Shown: positions 20,894 to 35,125, numbered from the stretch's first letter. The stretch: 64,000 bases of DNA from Candidatus Methylophosphatis roskildensis (GCA_016708905.1 JADJEV010000004.1:434001-498000), one strand, 5' to 3'. Program-made: numbers and translations. Notes: generated by a model not told the origin, from the sequence alone.

Positions 20894-21185
20894 ACTGAAC
20901 CTCGGCCGTGCGCACCACTTCGTCGCGGAAGTAGCGGCTCAGATCCTGTGGAGTACGCAGATCGACCTTGCGCCCCCCCAGCGCCTGCGACAATTCGATT
21001 TCGATCTGCGCCATGTCGAACAAGGTCGGCCGCGCGTCGGGTTCGAACTCCACCAGCAGGTCGATATCGCTGTCGGGCCGTGCGCAGCCTTTCAGTTGCG
21101 AGCCGAACAGGGACAGGCGGCGAATGTGATGCTGCTTGCACAATCGCGCCAGGGCAATTTCTTCGAGGTTCAATGCAGGGTGCAT
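20880..21185 (-). CDS. mntA: MntA-like minimal nucleotidyltransferase antitoxin
   Basis: The protein of about 101 residues carries the nucleotidyltransferase signature LFGSQLKGCARPDSDIDLLV: the GS pair followed by DxD at normal spacing. I chose the ATG at 21185 (MHPALNLEEIALARL) because GAGGAGG lies just before it; an in-frame ATG at 21218 would overlap the preceding gene. MntA proteins AMPylate HepT and neutralise it. Residue QLKG in place of the usual RARG after GS is slightly unusual. The gene is coupled to hepT by a 14-base overlap. Confidence 0.9.
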   Translation of the reverse strand: MHPALNLEEIALARLCKQHHIRRLSLFGSQLKGCARPDSDIDLLVEFEPDARPTLFDMAQIEIELSQALGGRKVDLRTPQDLSRYFRDEVVRTAEVQYVAG

Positions 21186-21204
21186 CCAAGCGTCCTCCTC
21201 GTGC

Positions 21205-23569
21205 CTATTGTTGCTCAAACAGGTCGCCGCTGCCGGGCTCGGCGGCGTGGGGCGTTTCCCGCGCCAGCCGGACGATCTCCGGCCAGCTCTGCACCAGGGC
21301 GTTGTAGGCCATCGCCTCCGCAGCGCGCTTCTTGCGCTCGCACAGGGTGTAGAGGCGGTAGCACAGTTCGCGGGCGGTCTCGGCCCGGCTGCCGAGTCTG
21401 GCGACCAGCGCGGCGGCGGCGCCTTCGCCGCCGGCTTCGAGCACGCGGATCAGGTGGTGCACCATCTCCCAGACGGTGAGCCGAGGGTCGGCAGTCGGGT
21501 TCCAGTCGGCGGGGAGTTCGGCGGGTTTCAGCAGTCGCACCTTGCCGGCCTTGGATACCAGAATGCCGGCATCATTGAGGCCGGAAACGCTGGTGTTCTT
21601 GGACTTGGAGAGTTGTTCGGCGACGCCGTAATCGCCCTCGGCAAAGCCGGTCTGCTCGAACCAGGTCAGCGAGACGATGCATCGCCAGCGTCATACCGAC
21701 GAGAAAGAAGGTCTCGGCCTTCTCCTTGCTGCCGTGGCGGTAAGGCGTGGCGACTAGCTCTTCTGCCTTGGGCACAGCAAGCGTGGCGAAGAGGTCGGGG
21801 AATACCGGGCGGAGCGAGCGGCGCAGCCAGACGTAGAAGAAGTCCGACAGGTCGGCATAGCCGATGTTGTCGTAATAGGGCGGGTCGGTAGAAACAACCT
21901 TTGATACAGCCAATTCTTGCGTTTGGGCATCTGCCTGTAATACATAAGCTGGATGATCCAATGCAGCTGAGATCGTCTTGCCGACTGAGGCCGTCGTAGC
22001 CCCAAAATCGCCGGCTGCCCCCCCAAACGGATTGACCTCAGGGAAATCCCAAGCCATCGGGATGGCTTGCCTGCTAAACAGATTCACGCTTTGTTCCCTG
22101 CTCTGCGACCAGACAGCAAGTGCATTAATGGTGTTGGTCGTCCGGCTGACCGCCAACCCCAGATACACCCCCACCGCATCCGCATTCGCCGTCGCGCCAG
22201 CGCCAGTCTTTTCGAGGGGCTGGCCGTCATCAGGCAGACCGGCGGCGAGCGCGTCGCGCTTGACCCGCTCACGCGCTTCGCCCACCAGGTCGGAGAACGT
22301 CGTCAGCGCCACGAGTTGGCGGGGGGTGAAGAGGTCACCCCATGTCGTCAGGCCGTAGGGCGTGCAGTTGCCGCCAGTCATGCGGGTGGGAATGTCGCCT
22401 TCTGGCTTCCAGTCCGGCTGCGCCTTCAGTGCAGCGGCTTCGTGTTCCGGTGTCGGCGCGAGATAGACGCGCCCGCGTGTGCCATCGGCCACCACCGCCA
22501 TCAGCTGCGCGCCGATGCGCCCGGCCTTGCCTTCGGCCTTAATGTAGTCGCCGGAGATCGGCGCGCCCGACATCAGGCAGGCAAAGTTCGCCCGCGCCAG
22601 CTTGGTGCCGTTCATTGCTCCTTCCGCATCCGTCGGCTTGCCGACATTCACCGCGAAGCGGTAGCCGTCGCCTTCGATCACCGGCTCGACGTAGGCCTCC
22701 TTGCCCACCTTGGTGGAGAGCATGAAGGTCGAGGCAAGCGGCACATCGACATTGGCAAACGCCGGGTTGGGGCTCTTCACGGTGCGCGCCCACAGCCAGG
22801 CGATGACGGTCAATTTCCTGCCGATATAGGGCTTAAGATCGGGCCGCTCCTTGGCCATCTCGGCCGTTACCTCAACCTTGGGGTAGAGATGGCCGATGCG
22901 CTTCTCCGCCTCGTCGCGCATCCACTGGCCGTAGTAGCGTACGTCCTCGGCCAGACCCTGCGCACCCTGCCAGTTGCGGCCGGCGAGGTCGCGGTTCTTC
23001 TCGGTGTCCGGATTCACCGGTGGCTTGCCGGCAAAGCGCGGCGGAATCTCGATCATCGCCTTGTTGATCAGCACCGCCACCGGGTTCAGGTCGCTGGCAT
23101 AGCTCTCCAGCCCCAGACGTTGTGCTTCCAGCGGCAGCGCGCCACCGCCGGCAAAGGGGTCGTGAAAGGCCGGCAGCTTGTAGCGATCGAACAGTTCCTT
23201 CGCGCGCGGATGGTCGGCGTTCTCGGCGCAGGTATAGCGCCAGCTCTGCCAGATCTCGTCGCGCGCCTGCTGCAACACTTTTTCGTTGGTGGTGTTCTCC
23301 CACTTGACCAGCTCTTCGATGATGCGGAAGAGCCGCTGGCGCTCCTTCTCCTGTTTCTTCTCAGTGGGAAACAGGTCGGGATGCGCCGAAGGGTCATCGA
23401 CCATCTGCGCGAAGATCACCGCCCGCGCCGCCGCCAAGGGGCGGCGCGCCCACCACAGGTGCAGGGTGCTCGGATGGCCGTGACGGATGGATTTCTCGCG
23501 CGCCGCCGCCGCCTTGTTGATGGCTTCCAGCGGCAGGGCGACTTCGATGAGCTTCTTCTTGGGGGTCAC
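21205..23569 (-). pseudogene. DUF1156 adenine-specific DNA methyltransferase (PglXI-like) with an out-of-frame internal deletion
   Basis: The start is a GTG at 23569 (VTPKKKLIEVALPLEAINKA) overlapping the nuclease stop. The N-terminal part shows SIRHGHPSTLHLWWARRPLA, the SAM-binding motif HDPFAGGGALPLEAQRLGLE (about residue 140) and the catalytic motif TDPPYYDNIGYADLSDFFYV (about 560). At about 21690 the frame leaves the family sequence after FFLVGMTLAMHRL and stops at 21572, while the family's C-terminus (WFEQTGFAEGDYGVAEQLSK to the stop at 21205) continues in another frame. Intact relatives as I recall them have about 150-190 more residues between these points. The simplest reading is a deletion joined out of frame. 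Both catalytic motifs survive, but the target-recognition part is lost, so activity is doubtful. Confidence 0.85.
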
Positions 23570-24647
23570 GCTTTCTTGCCTTTCTTCTTGGGTGGTTCCT
23601 GTGCGGCTGTTTCGCTCAATGCATAGAGTTCGTGCAGCTTGGCCTGCAGCAGCTTGCGGTCCGGCAGCCGGGTCTGGTATTGCGCGACCAGCGCCGGAGA
23701 CATCGAGCGGCTCAGCGCGTATTCGACCACTTCGTTGTCCTTGCTGGCGCACAGCAGCACGCCGATGGACGGCCCTTCATGCTGCTTGCGATAGCCGCGG
23801 TCGAGGGCTTCGAGGTAAAACTCCAGCTTGCCCATGTGTTCGGGCTCGAATTCTCCGATCTTCAGTTCGAAGGCGACGAGGCAATTGAGTTCGCGGTGGA
23901 AGAACAGCAGATCAAGTGCAAAGTCCCGGCCGCCGACCTGCAGCGGTACTTCGCTGCCGATGAAGCAGAAGTCGCGGCCCATTTCACTGAGGAATTGGCG
24001 CAGCTTGCGCAGCAGACCCTGATGCAGGTCGGCCTCGCGATGGCCGTCGGGCAATTCCAGAAATTCGACGACGTAGGCGTCGCGAAAAACCGTTTCGGCA
24101 GCGGGGTGCAATTCTCGCAACGCTGTTGAGAGTTGTGGCGGATTGAGCAGCGCACGCTCGAACAGGGCGCTGTCGATCTGGCGCGCCACCTCCCGCACCG
24201 GCCAGCGTTGCTGGATGCTCATGCGCAGGTAGAACTCGCGTTCCTCGGCGCGTTTCGTCTTGCCAAGGATGTGCAGATGCGCCGACCAGGGCACTTCTCT
24301 CAACAGCGTCGAGAGTTCTGCCAGGTTTGCCGCCGGTTCGCGCCAGGCTTCGAAGAACTGGCGCATTCGCCACAAATTCTGCGGCGAGAAACCCCGCAGT
24401 CCCGGTTGGCGCGACTGGATGAAGGCGGCCAGCGCGGTGACGGTGCCCTGGCCCCAGCCATCGCTGGCGATACGCATGCTGATGGTCTCGCCCACCTGCC
24501 AATACAGATCGATGAGCGCGGCATTGACGGCGACGATCGTCCGCTCACGCGCAGCCTGAATCATGCCGAGGACATCGGCGAAACCGTGTTCCGGCGCGGT
24601 GGCAACGGCGCTGGCCTTGGGCTGATCGGTGCGCGGCTTGGCCGGTT

Positions 24648-24651
<4 letters not shown>
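23566..24651 (-). CDS. DUF1016/YhcG-type PD-(D/E)XK nuclease
   Basis: The 361-residue protein has the DUF1016 N-terminal helical domain (LIDLYWQVGETISMRIASDG, then LRGFSPQNLWRMRQFFEAW). The C-terminal nuclease fold keeps its core: FALDLLFFHRELNCLVAFEL followed by K, giving the D...ExK triad at about residues 245-262, and then GKLEFYLEALDR. Length is normal for YhcG. The family is often found beside restriction-modification genes. The start overlaps the helicase stop by 4 bases and the stop overlaps the methyltransferase start by 4 bases, so the three are translationally coupled. The lysine-rich tail PPKKKGKKA suggests DNA contact. Confidence 0.88.
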
Positions 24652-28238
<3,587 letters not shown>

Positions 28239-28525
28239 GGCTCGGCGGGCTGAACGGAAGAACGCGACAGAGACGAACAAAGTGCCGGCGAGAAAGACAC
28301 CACCTGACCAACCTCCCTGGTTTGTGACCCGATCCGGATAGCTCTCGGGCATTCTCGCATGGCCTTGCCGATACGTGCTTTTGGCGACTCGCTGGTCGAA
28401 CGAACATGCTTGCGAAGGGGCCATTTGCTGGACGCTCGAATGATCAGTATCGAGATATCGGGGACGTGGTTCCAATCGGGTGGCGCGAAGGTGTGAGGCC
28501 CTCGGCATGGGTAGGCTGATAGCCG

Positions 28526-28645
28526 CATGGATAGGGGATCCGCAGGCTGGCAATGGCGAGGATCTCATGGATGGCTGCTCTCCCGGCAGGCACGGCTGGG
28601 ATGCCCGTGGATATTGTTCCGCAGGCCGATGCAATGTAGGGACGC
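28526..28645 (+). repeat. Three-unit 40-bp-period repeat, copy B
   Basis: Units start at 28526 (CATGGATAGG), 28566 (CATGGATGGC) and 28606 (CGTGGATATTG), exactly 40 bases apart, in the same orientation as copy A. The middle units of A and B share 32 of 40 bases by hand count. It occupies the gap upstream of the helicase gene. The remainder of 28239-28766 shows no coding sequence; a TATATT at about 28720 could be a -10 for the small plus-strand gene that follows. Confidence 0.85.
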
Positions 28646-28766
28646 GGGGCTTGCGCCTGCCGATACAGCCAACCCACGGCCAACCCGCGCTCTTGTGCAA
28701 TGCAGCAATCCTTGCTATATTGACTTTCATTGGCGGGGAGCTTGCCGTTCCGCAGAAAGCCCGATC

Positions 28767-29231
28767 ATGTTTGCCGTTGATGACCCGACACTTGCATTGA
28801 TCGCCCGTTTCGTGGGCGGCTCGGCGCGCCCGGAACTCTCGGATACGGAATTCCTTCACCGGCAGGTCGCCGCAATTCAGCAGTATGTCGAGCGCTTTCC
28901 TGAGGACGAGCGGGAATCGCGGGCGTTCGAGTGGATCGAGGCCAATGCGCGGGCATATCGCCAGAAATCGCAGAAGCGGGCGGCGGTCGAGGTACTGGGC
29001 GACGCGCGCTGTCCCGATTGCCCGCTGTCGGGTGGCGACGCGATCACGCCTTGTTCGATCCACACGCGCTGGCTGGCACTCTTGCGACGCTACGCGGCGA
29101 GCGAGCTTTCTTCACACGACTATGTCGAAGCGAGTCTGGCGCTATTGGAGGCGCACAAGAACCGGCTCAAGGTCGGTCAATGCCGCGAACCGTCCCGCTT
29201 CGCCGCTGCGGCGGTGTCCTGCAGTACCTGA
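28767..29231 (+). CDS. Hypothetical protein with a Cys/His cluster
   Basis: The 154-residue protein starts at the ATG at 28767 (MFAVDDPTLALIARFVGGSA); upstream in-frame sequence is repeat DNA and was left out. The middle is helical and charged. A cluster CPDCPLSGGDAITPCSIHTR near residues 93-110 provides three cysteines and a histidine in metal-site spacing, followed by a long helix (ASLALLEAHKNRLKV). I do not recognise the family. It could bind zinc or an Fe-S cluster. It is divergent from the defence-like operon and convergent with the nitroreductase cluster, with no same-strand partner. Confidence 0.65.
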   Translation: MFAVDDPTLALIARFVGGSARPELSDTEFLHRQVAAIQQYVERFPEDERESRAFEWIEANARAYRQKSQKRAAVEVLGDARCPDCPLSGGDAITPCSIHTRWLALLRRYAASELSSHDYVEASLALLEAHKNRLKVGQCREPSRFAAAAVSCST

Positions 29232-29325
29232 CGCGCTGGTTTGTGCTGCGGAAGTCGGCGCAGTATCCGCAGGATCCGATCGGCATCGCACGCCGGGCAG
29301 TTTCGTGGTCCATCGCTGGAAGCCG

Positions 29326-29365
29326 CATGGATATTGGCTTCCAGGCGAGCCTCCCTGAAGATGCC
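29326..29365 (+). repeat. Single degenerate unit of the 40-bp repeat
   Basis: CATGGATATTGGCTTCCAGG at 29326 matches the unit start of the dispersed 40-bp repeat, followed by a CCTGAAGA segment also seen in the copy at 54823. It lies in the short convergent gap between the Cys/His protein and nitroreductase genes. Confidence 0.55.
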
Positions 29366-29402
29366 CGCCCCGTGCGGGCCCCAGCCCTGCACGCCGGTCG
29401 AA

Positions 29403-30056
29403 TCATGCGCCGGTCTTCGGATAGCCGACCGTCTGTGCCAGCAACACTTGCTGGTCGTGCGGCAGACCCAGTGCGTCGGCGATCGCGTCGCGGTCTATCC
29501 ATGCCCGAATGACGGTGGCGAGCCCGGCGCTGGCGCAGTACAGATAGACGTTCTGCGCGATCGCCCCGGCAGCCGTCGACGCGTAGGATCCGCGCTGCGC
29601 GACCGGCACCGCACCCATGCGCGCGTGGTCGGCGACATAGACCAGGTCGAGCGGCGCCTCGTCCACGAAATCCTGGTAGCCGGTGACCCGGCGCACGTCG
29701 CTCGCCGATGCGAGCCGGAGTGCGTGCGCAACTGGGTCGTAGCGATAGGCGCCTGCCGGCAGGGCGAGGTAGATGTCGATCTCCTGCGCATTCAGTGCGG
29801 AGGGTGCCGTTCGACCACCCTCCGCGCGATTGATGCCGTATGCCGCCCAGAGCAGCGCCGACAGGACCAGCGGCGGCAAGGGGTCGGGCTTGAACTCGCG
29901 CGAGGAATGGCGGCGCGCCAGGGCCTCCATCAGCGGTAGTCCGCCGTGCCGCTCCGGCTCCGGCAGCGCGATCGAGGCGGCCGAGTTTCCTGTTGCCGGC
30001 TCCGGGCGCAAACGACCCATCGCGCCGAGAACGAGTTTGCTCAGTGTGCTCATCAT
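29403..30056 (-). CDS. Nitroreductase-family (SagB/ThcOx-type) oxidoreductase
   Basis: The 217-residue protein shows the family start of the FMN fold, LMEALARRHSSREFKPDPLP near residue 45, then LLWAAYGINR, RTAPSALNAQEIDIYLALPA and a C-terminal AGAIAQNVYLYCASAGLATV. Enzymes of this fold use FMN and NAD(P)H; SagB-type members oxidise azolines in peptide natural products, while others reduce small molecules. The N-terminus (MMSTLSKLVLGAMGRL) could be a weak membrane or export signal. It is the third gene after ACP and GNAT genes on the minus strand, so it may act on a carrier-bound or acylated intermediate; this is inference. Confidence 0.85.
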   Translation of the reverse strand: MMSTLSKLVLGAMGRLRPEPATGNSAASIALPEPERHGGLPLMEALARRHSSREFKPDPLPPLVLSALLWAAYGINRAEGGRTAPSALNAQEIDIYLALPAGAYRYDPVAHALRLASASDVRRVTGYQDFVDEAPLDLVYVADHARMGAVPVAQRGSYASTAAGAIAQNVYLYCASAGLATVIRAWIDRDAIADALGLPHDQQVLLAQTVGYPKTGA

Positions 30057-30085
30057 GTTTCCCCAGTACGATTCACGGGCATGTG

Positions 30086-30613
30086 CTAGAGCGGCCGGAC
30101 GACTTGAATCGTATCCGGTTCGTCCCAGTCATGATGCAGGGTGAATCCCAGTTGCCGCGCGAATTTCAGCATCTTGTGATTGCTCGCCAGGATGATCCCC
30201 TCCATGCTCGTCAGGCCGCGTGCGCGAGCCGTATCCATCAAGGTCGCCATGAGGATTCCCGCGACCCCCGAGCCCTGCCAGGCGTCGTCTACGGCGACCG
30301 CGAACTCGCAGCTTGCGCCTTTTGGATCGACGATGTAGCGGGCCACGCCGATTTCCGTCTCCTTCCCGTCGCGCGGCAGGGTTGCTACGAATGCCATGTG
30401 CTTGTCGTAATCGACGTCGGTCAGGTAACGCAGCTTGGTCGCCGGCAGTTCGTTCAACGTCACCATGAAGCGCGAATAGCGCGACTCGGGCGACAGATGC
30501 CGCACGAAGTCGGCCTCGATCGGCGCATCGTCCGCCTTGATCGGGCGAATCGTCACTTCGCTGCCGTCGAACAGGTAGCGTTTGCGGATCAGCTCGGCGG
30601 GATATCGTGCCAT
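30086..30613 (-). CDS. GNAT-family N-acetyltransferase
   Basis: The 175-residue protein starts MARYPAELIRKRYLFDGSEV and has the GNAT acyl-CoA binding signature AVAVDDAWQGSGVAGILMAT near residue 112, with the Q/R-x-x-G-x-G/A pattern as QGSGVA. The N-terminal RPIKADDAPIEADFVRHLSP resembles the acetyltransferase domain fused to ADP-forming acyl-CoA synthetases and protein lysine acetyltransferases (Pat). With an acyl-CoA synthetase gene divergently beside it, regulation of that enzyme by lysine acetylation is a reasonable but untested idea. It begins 8 bases after the ACP stop codon. Confidence 0.85.
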   Translation of the reverse strand: MARYPAELIRKRYLFDGSEVTIRPIKADDAPIEADFVRHLSPESRYSRFMVTLNELPATKLRYLTDVDYDKHMAFVATLPRDGKETEIGVARYIVDPKGASCEFAVAVDDAWQGSGVAGILMATLMDTARARGLTSMEGIILASNHKMLKFARQLGFTLHHDWDEPDTIQVVRPL

Positions 30614-30621
30614 TGCGATCG

Positions 30622-30882
30622 TCAGCCGGGCGAATGCCGCGACGGCCTGGCGACGAGGTAGTCCACGATCGCGTTCAGCGTCTGCAGCTTGCCGTAGTCG
30701 GACTCCGCGATATCCACCCGAAACTTTTCGCGCAGTTCGACGATGACATTGAGCCAGTCCATCGAATCGAGATCGATCTGATCGCGCAGCGGCTTGTCGG
30801 ACTCGATACGATCGGCATCGATCTCCGGCGCGATGGACCGCACGACTGCGACTACCGCGGCGCGGATTTCCTTGTCATCCAT
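30622..30882 (-). CDS. Acyl carrier protein
   Basis: From the ATG at 30882 (MDDKEIRAAVVAVVRSIAPE) the protein has 86 residues. It carries the phosphopantetheine site as DLDSMDWLNVIVEL near residue 38, where the serine follows LD as in all ACPs; W-L replaces the more usual D-x-V/L. It is not in a fatty-acid synthesis cluster, so it is a specialised ACP. It is divergent from the acyl-CoA synthetase gene with about 170 bases between, and is followed closely by GNAT and nitroreductase genes. Confidence 0.88.
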   Translation of the reverse strand: MDDKEIRAAVVAVVRSIAPEIDADRIESDKPLRDQIDLDSMDWLNVIVELREKFRVDIAESDYGKLQTLNAIVDYLVARPSRHSPG

Positions 30883-31052
30883 GGTGGTTGAACTCCAGCG
30901 TGGATCGCTCGGCAACCGGCCACGCGCCGACGGCGGGTGGCACAGCGCGTTCGACGACCTGGTTCAGCGAGTTTACACAAGCACCACACCCGCGCAAGCT
31001 GTCCCGCTCTACACTTGCGCAAGCGCTACGCTCGACGGAGCCATTCGGCACG

Positions 31053-32816
<1,764 letters not shown>

Positions 32817-32845
32817 GCGCTGTCCGACAGTTTATGGGTTCGCGT

Positions 32846-33154
32846 TCAGCCCGGCCCCGCGCAGCGCAAGCGCGCGCGCAGCGTGTCGATTTCTTCCAGC
32901 ATGTCGGCCACCAGCGCCGCGAGTTCCGGGCCGGCGTCGAAGTCGCGCTCGAGCTGGCGCATGCGGCGGGCGCGCAGTATGGATTCGCTGCGGCAGCGCC
33001 ATACGCCTGCCACGCTTTCGGCATGCGGGATCAGGCCTTCCTCAATGTGGCGGGCGAGCCAATCGGGTTCCACCGGGCAGGCGGCAGCCAGCTGTTCGAG
33101 TGTCAGCCAGGTGTCTTCGAGCAGGCTGCCGATCAGGATCTCTTGGTCGCGCAT
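32846..33154 (-). CDS. cbpM: Chaperone modulator CbpM
   Basis: The 102-residue MerR-like protein (MRDQEILIGSLLEDTWLTLE, then EEGLIPHAESVAGVWRCRSE) matches CbpM, the specific inhibitor of the DnaJ-like CbpA, which binds the CbpA J-domain. It begins 3 bases after the cbpA stop on the same strand, the standard operon order. The C-terminal helix (LAALVADMLEEIDTLRARL) is the dimer helix. Confidence 0.9.
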   Translation of the reverse strand: MRDQEILIGSLLEDTWLTLEQLAAACPVEPDWLARHIEEGLIPHAESVAGVWRCRSESILRARRMRQLERDFDAGPELAALVADMLEEIDTLRARLRCAGPG

Positions 33155-33157
33155 GGA

Positions 33158-34093
33158 TCAGTTCCTCGCTGCATGGCGCGGGTCGAAGGCAAGCTCGCGC
33201 GCCATGGTTTCATAGAGCTGCCGGGCCTCGGGCGTGTCGGCCGGCGGCAGCACCAGCTGGATGTCGAGCAGCAGGTCGCCCGGCGGCTCGCCCGGAATAC
33301 CTTTGCCGCGCACGCGCAGCTGCTTGCCGCCTTGCACGCCGGCGGGCACCCGCACCTTGATCGTGCCGTGCGGCAGGTCGAGCGCGATCGTTGCGCCCAG
33401 TGCCGCTTCCCAGGGGGCGACCGGTAGATTCATGTGAAGGTCGCGCCCGTCCGGGCGAAAGCGCGGGTGCGGCTTGAAGTGCACTTCCAGCATCAGGTCG
33501 CCTGGTGTGCCGCCGCCGATGCCCGGCGCGCCCTGACCGGCCAGGCGGATCGCCTGTCCTTCGCGCACGCCGCGGGGAATCTTCACGTTGAGGGTTCGCG
33601 TCTCCATCGTCACCCGGCCCTGGGCATCGAGCTTCGGCGCGCGCAGCGCGATCTGCCGCGTGGCACCGGAGAATGCATCTTCGATGTCGAGCAGCACCTT
33701 GGCGTGGTGGTCCTCGCCCGGCATGCGACGGTGGCCGCCGGGTGCGCGGCCCATGCGGCCGAACAACTCGGCGAAAAAGTCGGAGAATTCGGCCGCTTCG
33801 TGAGGCGAGAATCCGCGGCCGGAAAACTCGAAGCCGGCATCCCAGTCGGGCGGCGGGTGGAAATCCTGTCCCGGCTGGAAGCCGCGGCCGAGCTGGTCGT
33901 AGGCGGCGCGCTTTTCCGGGTCGGAGAGCACCGCGTTCGCCTCGTTCAACTCTTTCATGCGCGCCTCGGCATCGGGCTCCTTGGAGACGTCAGGATGATA
34001 CTTGCGCGCCAGCTTGCGGAACGCCTTCTTGACGTCGTCCGCGGTCGCATCGCGGGCGACCCCCAGTATCTGGTAATAGTCCTTGAATTGCAT
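33158..34093 (-). CDS. cbpA: DnaJ-like co-chaperone CbpA
   Basis: The ATG at 34093 (MQFKDYYQILGVARDATADD) gives 311 residues. The J-domain keeps the HPD triad (RKYHPDVSKEPDAEARMKEL) that activates DnaK. A Gly/Phe-rich linker follows (residues 75-115) and then the two beta-barrel substrate domains (NVKIPRGVREGQAIRLAGQG; PAGVQGGKQLRVRGKGIPGE) without the zinc fingers of DnaJ, as in CbpA. It is divergent from three Hsp20 genes, so the 34094-34244 region serves a heat-shock regulon in both directions. Confidence 0.93.
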   Translation of the reverse strand: MQFKDYYQILGVARDATADDVKKAFRKLARKYHPDVSKEPDAEARMKELNEANAVLSDPEKRAAYDQLGRGFQPGQDFHPPPDWDAGFEFSGRGFSPHEAAEFSDFFAELFGRMGRAPGGHRRMPGEDHHAKVLLDIEDAFSGATRQIALRAPKLDAQGRVTMETRTLNVKIPRGVREGQAIRLAGQGAPGIGGGTPGDLMLEVHFKPHPRFRPDGRDLHMNLPVAPWEAALGATIALDLPHGTIKVRVPAGVQGGKQLRVRGKGIPGEPPGDLLLDIQLVLPPADTPEARQLYETMARELAFDPRHAARN

Positions 34094-34161
34094 GGTCCGG
34101 TTCCCGGCTGCAAAAAACGCTTCTTTATACATGGAGGTCGGCCGGATGGCGATCAAGAGCT

Positions 34162-34190
34162 CTTGAAGTCGCCGCGCCAATCCCAATGTA
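34162..34190 (+). promoter_or_regulatory. Sigma-32 heat-shock promoter for the Hsp20 operon
   Basis: CTTGAA at 34162-34167 is followed after 14 bases by CCCAATGTA at 34182-34190. The sigma-32 consensus is CTTGAA, 13-15 bases, CCCCATNTA; only one base of the -10 differs. The Hsp20 start codon is 55 bases downstream, with an AAAGGAGG ribosome site at 34231-34238. Confidence 0.75.
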
Positions 34191-34244
34191 GTTGTCTGAG
34201 GGCGCCGAATGGGGTGCCCGCAATTGACCGAAAGGAGGTTGGGC

Positions 34245-34679
34245 ATGGTTTATCGTGCGCTGTTTCCCCGCGACGTGTTCGCGGATCTGGACCGCCTGCA
34301 ACGCGAAATGCAGCAGGCTTTCGATCTTTCGCCGAGTATCCGCGGCATCGCGCGCGGCGGTTTTCCGGCGATGAATGTCGGCGGTACGCCGAAGTCGGTG
34401 GAGGTCTACGCCTTCGCCCCGGGCGTCGATCCGGCGAGTCTCGACGTGCAGATCGAGAAGGGCGTGTTGACCGTAGCCGGCGAACGCAAGGCCGAGCCCT
34501 TGCCCGAGAAGGCCACGGCACACATCGACGAGCGCTTCGCCGGACGCTTTCGCCGGGTCGTGACGCTGCCCGACGACGTCGATGCCGGCAGCGCAACAGC
34601 CGCCTATCGCGACGGCGTGCTGCATATCAGCATTGCCCGCAAGGAAGCCGCGCAGCCGCGCCGTATCGAGATTCAGTAA
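34245..34679 (+). CDS. Hsp20 small heat-shock protein 1
   Basis: The ATG at 34245 (MVYRALFPRDVFADLDRLQR) is set by a perfect AAAGGAGG six bases before it; an upstream in-frame ATG at 34209 has none. The 144-residue protein has an alpha-crystallin domain (VEVYAFAPGVDPASLDVQIE, GVLTVAGERKAE, RRVVTLPDDVDA, YRDGVLHISIARKE). The C-terminal I-x-I motif is IEI. It would act as an ATP-independent holdase. It is first of three tandem Hsp20 genes with short gaps (17 and 51 bases), transcribed from the sigma-32 promoter. Confidence 0.93.
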   Translation: MVYRALFPRDVFADLDRLQREMQQAFDLSPSIRGIARGGFPAMNVGGTPKSVEVYAFAPGVDPASLDVQIEKGVLTVAGERKAEPLPEKATAHIDERFAGRFRRVVTLPDDVDAGSATAAYRDGVLHISIARKEAAQPRRIEIQ

Positions 34680-34696
34680 GCAGACAGGAGGACGAA

Positions 34697-35074
34697 ATGA
34701 ACGAAGACAAAGCCGTTGCCAGACAGGAAGCCGCGCGCGACGAGCGTGCGATGATGCCGCCGGTCGATGTGGTCGAGGATGCGGCCGGCATCACCCTGTA
34801 TGCCGACATGCCCGGGGTGCCCAAGGATCGCCTGGCGCTGCAGGTCGAGGCGGATACCCTGACCATCGAGGGCGAGGTGGCACTCGCGCTACCCGAGGGC
34901 ATGGAGGCCAGCCACGCCGAAGTCAGTCTGCCGCGCTATCGGCGGGTGTTTACCCTGTCGAAGGAACTCGACGCCGGCAAGGTCGGCGCCGAGTTCGCCA
35001 ATGGCGTGTTGAAGTTGCGCATTCCCAAGGCCGAACACGCCCAGGCACGCAGGGTCGAAATCAAGGTGACGTAA
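34697..35074 (+). CDS. Hsp20 small heat-shock protein 2
   Basis: The ATG at 34697 (MNEDKAVARQEAARDERAMM) is preceded by AGGAGGA. The 125-residue protein has an alpha-crystallin domain (GITLYADMPGVPKDRLALQV, LTIEGEVALALPEG, RYRRVFTLSKELDAGKVGAE, NGVLKLRIPKAEHA) and ends VEIKVT. Its N-terminal arm is shorter and more charged than in the first Hsp20, which suggests hetero-oligomers or a different client range. It is cotranscribed with its neighbours. Confidence 0.93.
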   Translation: MNEDKAVARQEAARDERAMMPPVDVVEDAAGITLYADMPGVPKDRLALQVEADTLTIEGEVALALPEGMEASHAEVSLPRYRRVFTLSKELDAGKVGAEFANGVLKLRIPKAEHAQARRVEIKVT

Positions 35075-35082
35075 TCCTTGCC

Positions 35083-35109
35083 GGCGGGGCGATCGACGAT
35101 TGCCCCGCC
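35083..35109. other. Stable hairpin between Hsp20 genes 2 and 3
   Basis: GGCGGGGC (35083-35090) pairs with GCCCCGCC (35102-35109) around an 11-base loop. No T-run follows, so it is not a complete terminator; it could stabilise the upstream message or lower read-through into the third Hsp20 gene. Confidence 0.5.
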
Positions 35110-35125
35110 CGGCCGGAGACAATCG

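Noticed and set aside
22067..23626. A 519-codon plus-strand open frame opposite the DUF1156 methyltransferase
   Set aside because: Antisense shadow; the minus strand carries conserved methyltransferase motifs.
28239..29063. N-terminal extension of the helicase frame
   Set aside because: It runs through the 40-bp repeat and an oppositely oriented gene; the ATG at 28238 starts a normal helicase N-terminus.
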